DNA from: Paramacrobiotus metropolitanus
Taxonomy: Eukaryota > Tardigrada > Eutardigrada > Parachela > Macrobiotidae
Reading direction: 5' to 3'
Length of the DNA stretch: 64,000 nt
Assembly (NCBI RefSeq): GCF_019649055.1
Contig: NW_026570237.1
Span: 1,364,001 to 1,428,000 of the forward strand
The translations under genes and the position numbers were made by a program. Each line of letters opens with the position of its first letter. The first letter of the stretch is position 1. Below the pieces are notes generated by a model. It was not told the origin of the DNA and ran no database searches. It saw only the letters and a list, made by a program, of their open reading frames with translations. Positions 49,201 through 57,303 of this stretch are shown in pieces.

Positions 49201-50104
49201 ACAAGTGGTTCGCTTCACTGCGTCAACATGCTCCACGATGTTTTAACCGCGCCGTTGTCCATGACCGTTCCGAATTTTCACCGTTGGTTGATTCCCTTGC
49301 GAAAGCGTCGTCACCTCGAAAAACTGGACACAGAAAGAGATACTTTAAATGTCAAGAATGCATTAAGGAATTTCGTTCGCGGGATTTTTTGCAAGCGCAC
49401 ATGAAGGTTGGTTTTGTTTTTCCTTTCAGTGGATTGAGGGCTTCGGTAATCATAATTTGTTTGTTGTTTTTCAGGCTGATCACGCGGCACCGAAATGCGT
49501 GGTTTGCGACGAAGTTTTGGGTAGCGTTGATGATCGGCACCAACATATGCTCACTCACAGCACAACAAACGATCTGAAATGTGGCATCTGCAAGAAAACA
49601 TTCCAGTCATCGCGTAGTTTTGCGGCGCATGTGAAAAAGCATGCAAATGGGAAATTATGTGAACCCATTGCAGAAGAATTTGCGCCTGATGAATGTGTGG
49701 TGTGCCGGAAGTCATTTGCGGATTTTCTTCAGCTGAATCAGCACGTGAAAAAGCATAACCTTCATGGTGGATTTGAATGCGCGATGTGTGCTGAAAGGTT
49801 TCCTTTCTATTATTTATTGTCCCGCCATGTGATGGAGAAACAGCATTGGCGTCCGAAAATCGGCATCCCTTGCAGTGTCTGCCATGAAGAGTTGCCCAAC
49901 GAAAACGCCTTGCAGTTGCATTTATTTACGCACCACGATGCGGAGTTGACAGTCAAATGTTGTTGGTGCGCGGAACGGTTCACGTGCAACGATGATCTCG
50001 ACGTGCACATTGCTGCGGTGCATGCACCGGCAGATGGGGAGGATTATGGAATGGAGGAAGTCGCTGTGGATGACGAGTTGTTCGGGAATGTTGGCGGGAA
50101 CTGA
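37725..50104 (+). CDS. Unit C: giant THAP-array / zinc knuckle / PR-SET / C2H2-array protein, possibly split
   Basis: Exons: 37725-38085, 38205-38306, 38847 to about 43280, 43590-43697, 43763-43903, 43965-44330, 44389-45233, 45310-45978, 46383-46781, 46931-47356, 47449-47865, 47965-48387, 48446-48904, 48972-49406, 49475-50104 (TGA). About 3,400 codons. It has one exon that A and B lack (38205-38306), a fused exon 3 in which the intron between the two C2H2 modules is gone, and a fused exon at 45310-45978 (exons 8 and 9 of A). Damage: a 5-base insertion in finger 1 of exon 3 (about 40187), a stop at 43282-43284 where A and B have a phase 1 donor, and a frameshifted C-terminus. The stop leaves the THAP part and the PR/C2H2 part without a visible in-frame join, so C may encode two proteins or none. 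Confidence 0.6.
38205..38306 (+). other. Extra exon of unit C, a partial duplicate of exon 1
   Basis: The 102-base segment is bounded by TTTCAG and GTAAGT, is phase 1 on both sides and adds 34 codons without changing frame. Its end (GISDSMRPP, DVVPR, SPEIVPTTN) repeats the end of exon 1 of units A and B. It has lost the zinc ligands and is only the tail after the THAP domain. In unit C the tail of exon 1 itself has diverged (EIILAGQ), so the duplicate keeps the version closer to A and B. Confidence 0.65.
43270..43366. repeat. Short tandem repeat at the broken end of unit C exon 3
   Basis: The word GATACGTGTAGAATTT and the shorter GATACGTGT occur in about four close, partly degenerate copies. 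They begin where units A and B continue with AENGLPED and the phase 1 donor, and the first copy supplies the TGA that ends the frame. Confidence 0.7.
43763..44330 (+). other. Unit C zinc knuckle and PR/SET domain
   Basis: Exon 43763-43903 gives CDCCHKFLPTPCWLH and exon 43965-44330 the PR/SET with CNWMKHVRFA and EELKVWYSKQYLD. Lengths (141 and 366) and phases equal those of units A and B. The upstream linker exon is 43590-43697 (108 bases, one codon shorter). Confidence 0.85.
44389..50104 (+). other. Unit C C2H2 finger array
   Basis: Nine exons with the four-finger module plan. The exon at 45310-45978 joins two modules without the short intron that A and B have. One intron (47866-47964) appears to begin with GC instead of GT. 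One junction has an extra Gln (HMQQ then SH), giving H-x4-H. The last exon has six fingers but ends early because of a frame change near 50080-50095. Units A and B end with ECYQELMAGLSDDSNE; here the matching bases are present but out of frame. Confidence 0.75.
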
Positions 50105-50767
50105 TGGCACGATTGACCGACGACGAAAACGAATAGCTGGATTCATCCGCAAATGATGTGATACCGACTTTCTTTTCAGTTCTAATAAGCACTGGGGGGT
50201 ACTATTGCTTTTGATATGGGCTTTGTGCTTTGATTATTTTTGTATTCCGTGATTTTTCTGTGATGGTATAACTACATGAGCGGCCCAGGCGAGCAGCTAG
50301 ATTGATGGAAATATGTTTTTGTTTGGACTGTACGGGTATTGTGTAATCAGTGTCATCCGTGTTTAAATGGTTATGTTAGTGGGGGAATGGGTATGTACTT
50401 TGAATTTCAGGGATTTTTGTTTTAGTCTGTTGTTGCTTTTGTATTTCTTTGCTAGGGCACCATATTGTTTTGGTAATGAAGACGCTGTTAATTTGAACAG
50501 TTTCTCATTAAAAATCATTAAGTTTCTCATTAAGTTATTTCATGGAGAACAAAGTAGTATCGCTAATTTCTACGTTACGTTATCCGCGCCACCTCCCCGG
50601 TAAGGCAGCTGCATAGCGGAAATTATGAGTGCATCCATTTCGTTTTTATTTCTTGCCATTTTCTATGATGATTTTAATTTTACAAATTGTTTGATGTTTG
50701 CCACTTACGGGTCCATTTACTGATTCACTATTTAGCATCCCGCTGAATCTCGAAGTATTCATGCTTT
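50105..50767. other. Spacer between unit C and gene 5
   Basis: No gene is visible. It starts with the out-of-frame remains of the unit C C-terminus (to about 50136), then AT-rich sequence and the third copy of the spacer element (50538-50628), about 140 bases before the ATG of gene 5. Confidence 0.5.
50538..50628. repeat. Conserved non-coding spacer element, copy 3
   Basis: Contains GAACAAAGTAGTATCGCTAA and CCCCGGTAAGGCAGCTGCAT, matching the other three copies. Here and in copy 4 it sits 140-250 bases before a gene 5/6-type start, closer than before units B and C. Confidence 0.5.
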
Positions 50768-53700
50768 ATGGCAGTCAGGGCATTGCCGTTCTTGCCCGAC
50801 GGGGAGAGTTTTCACGACAGCCTTTGTGAGTTTCTCCATCGTCGGTTCTAGAAATGATTTCTGATTATTGTTGTCAGTTGTCGATAAATTAAGTACTGTA
50901 GGTACTGTAACACTGCGAGTCTGCGGGCAGTAGTGACTGAAGCTTGATGCCGTGACGATGTGGCTTTCGCATTGCAGACGTGTTTGAAAGTTGAATTTGA
51001 TTGATTTCCCTTGCGTTTGTCACTTCGTAGATTTCACACTCGTTGCATGCTGTGATAGTTACGCTATGATTAATCTGCAGATTGCGAGAAGTGTCAGTGT
51101 TTTCTGCGGGAGCCCTGTTGGCAGCATGCAGTGTTCGTTCAGGATGGAGACAGTATTCCGCTGGCTATCGCCAGCCTGCCAGATGTCTTGGCTTTCCATA
51201 ACGACGGCCCGCAGCAAAATGTCTGTCAGTCTTCGGAGAAAACCAGTGAGTGTTTGATCCAGGTCTGGCGAACTGGGCACCCCCTGAGCGTTCACGAAAG
51301 ACCTTTTTCTCCGTTCCTGCTATGGCTAAAATAATGCATAAAATTTTATTAGGGAAAATAGAAAGTTTGCAGAGAAACGAGATAAGGCTAAGAGCAGAAA
51401 CGTATAAGTTTCCGTTTTTTTGCGTTTAACATACTGCTGCTCAGTTTGCTGTATGACTTGTATCTGAATTGTCGAATGCGCTTCTGCTTTTAATACTTTT
51501 ATTTGCTAACTTTCAGTTAGTATTTTTCATAAGAAATTTTTTTTTTCTGCATTTTTCATCATTTTTCATTAGCACGAACTGATTGAATGAAAGGGAAGGC
51601 TCTCATGACATACGGTCACATACCGAACCTGCAGGGGGTGCCCTGTTCGCAAGACATGGTGCTGGTTCATAGTACAGAGTCTGTACTGAGAACCAGCACA
51701 AAAAATGAGTATTACAGTTAATTATTAATACTCATTTTTTGAGACAAAAAACTGTCCTGGCGTATTTGAAGGGCGTATTTGGTAATTTTACTATTCGTTG
51801 CAGTCCGATCGGTCGTGGCGAGAACAATCATCCTCCCGCAGACAGTCTTCGGGCCGTTCATCGCCCCGCTGTGCAGTCTGGGCGAAGCGCACTCGCGGAC
51901 ATATTCATCAGTGGACGGGCAGTGTGTGACGTTCACTGTGGAGAACGATCGTTGGTGCAACTGGATGAAGTTGGTCAGGACGGCTGACCACGGCCAACAC
52001 AACCTCCGCGCCTTCATCCACGAACAGAAGGTCCTTTTCGTCGCCGTTAAGGTCATCCTTCCGGGAGAAAAACTCACGCTGGCGCTGCCCCAAATTGACC
52101 GGAAGGACATCCACAGCAGTAACGATGTGAATTACGTTGACGTCTCTGTGGGTGAGCAGTGCCGTTGGTAGCGGTTGCGTGTTTGGTTCAACTTAAAATC
52201 TTAATTTGCACTAATTAAAATTTTAATCATTTTAATTAGTTTATATCTGCGGAAGCTTACCGATATGTGCACTGGCTGTTGCCGAATGAAAACATAGACT
52301 TTCAAGTAATTTTCCTTTCTCATTCAATTGGTTCGTACGTCTTCGGATTAGATTTCTTCGCCTTTGCGTGATGCTTGAGGGACATTAGTGTTATTTCGTT
52401 CTACCTACACAGATTGTGCTGTTTTATGTATTCAGAGTGTGTGAGCAGTGCTACGGATGTGAACGAAGATCCCGACATGGTTAAGTGCGAGGAGAATAGC
52501 GACGCAGATGAGAGCGTGGATGCCATGTCGATCTCAGCTGCTCTGGACGTTCCTGCTGTTTGTTTCTCAGTGGATGCGCAGCGCTTGGCAGAGCATGGGG
52601 ATCCGGCAGATCTGTTGCCACAGTCCCAATACTTGCCAGCTCCAGAACAGCTGCTAACTGGAATCTCCGGACTCTTAGTCCAACTGCCTGAAGATTCCAT
52701 GGTTAAGTGCGAGGATCATGATGACGAACTCGACCATGTGGAGACGATTGCTGCTGGTCACTCACTGGATGCACGGGCGTTGGTGCCGGATGATGAGGCA
52801 GATCCCTTGCCACCGTCCCAACCATTGGTGCCAGCGCAGTCACAGAAGCAACAACCGGCATCACTGCCTGCACTGCGCAATGGTCAACGCGAAGACTCAC
52901 CGGAATATCCATTGCCCTCCAACTTGTTTTCACCTGATTCGTTACTGAACAGGAATCCGGGAAAACGGAAGAGCGATGAGACGGAAGCAGCAACTGTTGC
53001 GTCGAAATTCTCGCGGGTTTACTCCCTTCGTATGCGGAGTACTGTACGCGCCGGTGCAGCCTACGGTGACGAGAATTTATCCGACGACAACGATAAAGAT
53101 TTCTGCTTGTCGGAAAACAGCGGTATGGTCACATTTAGTCAATGCGGGATATTACCCCAATGGGATTTTTGAAAAATTTAATCTGAGTGTGGGATAGAAG
53201 ACGTAATTTCTTATGCTGCTTGCAGATCCATCTTCTATCGATTCCGAATGCTGCAGCGAAAATGACTTGAATCTGGAAAATACCGCGACAAAAAGTGTGA
53301 ATAGTTTGAAAACTCACAGGATAAAAGAGTGATTATTTCGCGCATGCGGCTATTTTCGTTACCCTTGTTTCAATAGGGCAAGACAGAAAGCGTGGCACGA
53401 AAGAAAAACAAACCCCATCTTCACGCGGTTGCCGGAAGAAAACCGAAAATGTGATCCTTCAAAGCACTGCGGAGGTGGTGTTGCCAACGAATGGTCAGTA
53501 AATTTTCTGATAAAGCGTAAGCGTTAAACTGATGTCAAACGGGGAGTATATTATGACTATCGAGCGTGAAGTGCGGTCATTGTTTGCAGATTCATCGGCA
53601 AGAAAAGAGCCATGCCGTCTCCCGGATCCTGCTTTCCTTGAGGCACGGAACAGTCAGATCAAAGCCGTGGTCGCAGCTAATCCGTTCCAGTATCCGGCTG

Positions 53701-55719
53701 GAGAGCAGCGGTTGCTCGCGTTTTCGAGTGCTGCCGACATGCTGTCGCTTGACCAAGCGTCTCCAGGGATGCAGTCGCTAGATGGACCCATCCTCCAGCG
53801 CTGCACCGAGGGTCGTCTGCGTGACTTCAAAAGTCCACAACGCAGTAATCGGTTTGAGTCAACGTGCAGGCCGGAGTACGTCTCCCCGATGAACCAGTTG
53901 GATGCGTTAAAAGGCAACCAACGCTTGGATACAAAGGCGGAGAGAATGCGGCGATTGAATGCGGTAGCCACGATTAATCCTTTTCAGTTTTCCTCGCGAA
54001 TTGAACGCCGCGCCGCGTGGCAGGCATGCCTGGCTGATGACGGTCGAGTGAAGAATGTCAGGCTTGCTTGCAAAAATCTGCAGAGTTATATCCAAACTCA
54101 TTTGGACAAATTCCCCAGCGTGCTCGATAGCTACAAGGAGGATACCGCCGATAATTACGAGCGAGAGTATATCGAAGTGATGCGAGTGATAGCGCAACAG
54201 GCGGGGAAGGATTACGCCGATGACGCGCATCCCTTGGCCATTGATAAGGATGCCGACGCAGTTGGACCGGATCAGGTGAATGTCGCAGCTGACACTCCGA
54301 AAGCACATCGCAAACGGCGCCATAAAAAAAATTTGCAGCACGATAGGCGCTTCTTCAGTTACGTTTATCGGTTCGTGTGTTTCGAGTGTTCGTTGCATTT
54401 CAAGAACGAAAATCTGTTGAAATTGCATAAGGTGCAGCATAGTGATTCACCCAGCGAAGGTGCTAATTCTCGCAGTTGTCCAGTTTGCAGGCGCTCATTT
54501 AGCAAGCTATCCAGTTTATTGCGACATATTTTGGATCACGGCGTGAAAGCGTCACAGATTGTCCATTTTATCCCAACTGCTGATCCCAGTATCATGAGCG
54601 TCGCTTCCACTACGGCGGCTCCGATGGATGTGCTGGCGCAGAGTCATGACGCCCATGAGACGTGCTTTATGTACAGTTGCGGACAGAAGTCATGCGGACT
54701 GCGATTTTGCACGGAATCCATGGCTGATCTCCATCAACTCAGCCACAAAGTGCCGGATAGTTATCAGGGCGATGTTGTTTGTGCGGGATGCAGCTACGTA
54801 GCTGCAAATGCGGAGGACTTGCTGAAACACGTCGGTCGGCATGGAGCGAAGACAGGCGATCATAAAATGTGTCGTTTATGTGGGAAATTTGTGCAGGATA
54901 TGATCGAGCATGTTCAACTGGTGCATAAGGAAGCATATGTGAAGTACGAAGCTCGTTTAAATCTTTCTTGCGACCAGTGCGAAAAGCGATTTCGGACGTC
55001 TGTCCATCTTACTACCCACAAAACTGTAAGTTGTGTAATCGATTTGCTAAATATTCATGCATCTTCGGAGCAATAAAAAATTCTGAAACACACACATTAT
55101 GTGTTTTCAGCGCGCGATTCGTACAAAGTTTGTTTTTACTTTTTAGTTTGCACACACAAAGTTGCCAACACTGGAGTGTCTAATTTGTGCTAAACACTTC
55201 CCGTCGCCTCTTCAGCTGCATGCGCATGTAACTCAGGAGCACGGAACCGGTTTGATCTGTATGGTGTGCCGGAAAAGCTACACAAAGTACAGCAGCTTAT
55301 CAAAGCACGCGAGAATGCATAAGCAGATCCACATTTGCGAAACCTGTGGATCAGTATTCCGCTCCAGGCGTAACTTAGATACCCATCGATACAGTCACCG
55401 GTCTGACTATTCCTTCAAATGTGATCAGTGCGGAAAGACCTTCAAGAGACCGTCAAATCTGGCACAGCATAAAGTAGTCGTGCACACGGACAAAGTGCGG
55501 AAGAAGCGCAAAGCCAAACGGGAAGAAATGCGTCGGAAGGGCGTGGTCAGCGAGTACAAGTGTCCCCGGCAGAGGATGCTGTACGAGGAATTCCCGTTCA
55601 AATGCGTGGAATGCCGGCTCGGCTGGATGCTGCTGGGTAATCTACAGCAGCATCAACGGAAGAAGCATCCACAGAGTAACGATACTATGCTCAGCGCTGC
55701 CGCTTCTTCCAGCCTTTGA
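50768..55719 (+). CDS. PRDM-like zinc-finger protein (gene 5) with Myb/SANT-like repeats
   Basis: Eight exons: 50768-50825, 51081-51245, 51804-52151, 52436-53122, 53226 to 53294 (or 53303), 53377-53493, 53590-55025, 55147-55719; about 1,150 aa. The small first exon (MAVRALPFLPDGESF) was chosen because gene 6 has the same exon, each with ATG and a phase 1 gtgagt donor. Exon 2 is the knuckle CEKCQCFLREPCWQH. Exon 3 is the PR/SET-like domain (TVFGPFIAP, CNWMKLVRTADHGQHNL), but the WYxxxY end is replaced by LALPQIDRK, so methyltransferase activity is unlikely. Exon 4 is acidic and Pro-rich. Exon 7 opens with two related helical repeats, NPFQYPAG...R and NPFQFSS...ERRAAW, the second ending in EYEREYIEVM; these resemble Myb/SANT-like DNA-binding domains. 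Eleven C2H2-type fingers follow, ending with a basic linker (RKKRKAKREEMRRK). ATTAAA at 55971 is a possible poly(A) signal. Confidence 0.75.
51263..51655. mobile_element. Short inverted-repeat element in intron 2 of gene 5
   Basis: Arms at 51263-51286 (GTCTGGCGAACTGGGCACCC onward) and 51632-51655 are reverse complements over 24 bases with two mismatches. They flank about 345 bases of AT-rich, non-coding sequence. The form is that of a non-autonomous DNA element. The corresponding intron of gene 6 (57765-58341) has no such arms. Confidence 0.6.
51660..51740. repeat. Two adjacent hairpins
   Basis: Hairpin 1: arms 51660-51677 and 51681-51698 pair with two mismatches around a 3-base loop. Hairpin 2: arms 51700-51714 and 51726-51740 are perfect 15-base complements (AAAAAATGAGTATTA). 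They lie just outside the inverted-repeat element and about 60 bases before the PR/SET exon, inside the intron. Confidence 0.65.
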
Positions 55720-56029
55720 GACACTTGGATAAATTGTTCTGTTTGACTTGTAAGAGTGATCGGATCCGCAAAGAGGCTTATTGTTACTACGTTTACTTTG
55801 GTCAAGGGAGGAAGTTCCCTTCTGCAAAGGATACGAAGAGTGTAAAACGTATACTGTGACTGCCAGTATCAGCGCTCATGTTCTGAATATTTTTTAGTAT
55901 CTATTTGGGAGTGCACTTTTTGAGCTTGTTATTGAACATATTGCTGCGTGCTTTTGTGTCAAAAAATTTTATTAAACAATCTGGAATATATCATATGATG
56001 ATATAGTGCAAGCATCTCAGCGTATTTCA
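55720..56029. other. 3' flank of gene 5
   Basis: I see no coding sequence here. The ATTAAA at 55971-55976 is a possible polyadenylation signal for gene 5. Confidence 0.4.
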
Positions 56030-56420
56030 CAGTATCTTCCGTATGTGCACTATTGTGCAGCGTCTGCCAAACATTTTCGGACCACTAAGCAGTTGCTGCG
56101 TGCATGAAGAGTTTTTCGATGTAAACGCGTTGCAGCTGCATTTGTGATTACGCGCCACGATGCGGACTTGGTCGTGAAGTGTTAGGCTAGTGCGGAACGG
56201 TTTATGTACCTGCAACCATGACACGTGTATGCTGTAGCCGTTCATGCAGCATCCGATGTGGAGATTTCCGGTATGGAGGAAACAATTGTGGATGACGAGA
56301 TGGATCGGGAATGGTGTTGGGGGCTGGTAACATTTTTGGCAGAAGGGAGTATTCAGTCAGTAGCCAGACAGACTTTCTTATCTGAGAGTGCCGCATTAAT
56401 TGCCGACTGTCTGGCAGAAA
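56030..56420 (+). pseudogene. Decayed last exon of a fourth A/B/C-type unit
   Basis: The sequence aligns with the last exon of units A, B and C from the fifth finger onward: GCGTTGCAGCTGCATTT and ACGATGCGGACTTG match unit C 49908-49945, GTGCGGAACGGTT matches 49968-49980, and GGAGGAAACAATTGTGGATGACGAG matches the acidic tail near 50053-50077. The frame is broken by stops (for example TGA inside the LHLFTHH region, and TAG after the cysteine-rich part), so it cannot encode fingers. No upstream exons of such a unit are seen between gene 5 and this point, so the rest was deleted or replaced. Confidence 0.75.
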
Positions 56421-57303
56421 GCTTTTAATTCCTTTGAAATCTTATGAGAACTTCCACGGCGCCCGTCATTTTTGCTATATAGTTTGAATGCTTCCATGCC
56501 GGCGCCGGTCACTTTTAAGCTGTACATTTTCAACAATCGGGTAATATTTTTGTCCTGTTCTCCAGTCTTTTCTGTCGTTCAGTTATGGTACCGATTGCCG
56601 AATATAGACGCAATAAAGGATATTACAAAATCAAAGTTTACTGCTATTGGATACGCTGTTGGAACTGCGATTAGAAAGATGTCACATGCCACAATGGGCC
56701 TGTTGGGAGGTTGTTCAAAAATCAAAGGCACAGCTAAAGTGACCGGTTGTGGAGAAATGCCGAAGCACTTTTCATGCGAAATTTAGTTAAATTATTTATG
56801 AGAATCTAACTTTCAGTTTAAATCAGAGTATTATCAGACAGCAATTAGAGTGCAAATGAAATCAATACGTATAGGAGTAGCGAATCTTTAGTTATCGTCT
56901 TATGTAGTTCAAGTTTTAGGGATAAGTCTTTCTGTCCGTTATTGCTTTGTTTTTCCTTGCAAGGAGCAAATGCATATTATTCTTGAAATAGAGACTATGA
57001 ATTTGCTAAGAATTGCTCATTAATAAACGCAACAGATAGTAATTTTTTTGAAAAGAACAAAGTACAGCCGCTTATTTCCGCGCTACCTCCCAGTGAGGGA
57101 GTTGCATAGCGAAAATGATGGCTGCAGTTATGTTCTTTCTCCTTTGCGTATGAACTATGAAGCATGAACGATTGTCGATCTGGTTAATTTTTTCACAAGT
57201 TGAATTTCACGTTACAGTGTTATTACTGCGAACAGTTTCCTACCCTTATACAGTATACTGCATATATTTGGTATTTATTCCCTGGAATCTTTAAGTATGC
57301 TTT
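56421..57303. other. Spacer before gene 6
   Basis: A 104-codon open frame (56472-56786) has no paralogue in the window, no domain I recognise and no clear splice context; I treat it as chance. The fourth copy of the spacer element is at 57052-57120, and the ATG of gene 6 follows at 57304. Confidence 0.4.
57052..57120. repeat. Conserved non-coding spacer element, copy 4
   Basis: Contains GAACAAAGTACAGCCGCTTA and CCCAGTGAGGGAGTTGCATA. It follows the decayed fourth unit end just as copies 1-3 follow units A-C, which confirms that the remnant was once a full tandem unit end. Confidence 0.55.

Noticed and set aside
56472-56786. 104-codon plus-strand frame in the spacer before gene 6
   Set aside because: No paralogue in the equivalent spacers, no motif and no splice or start context. 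Best explained by chance.
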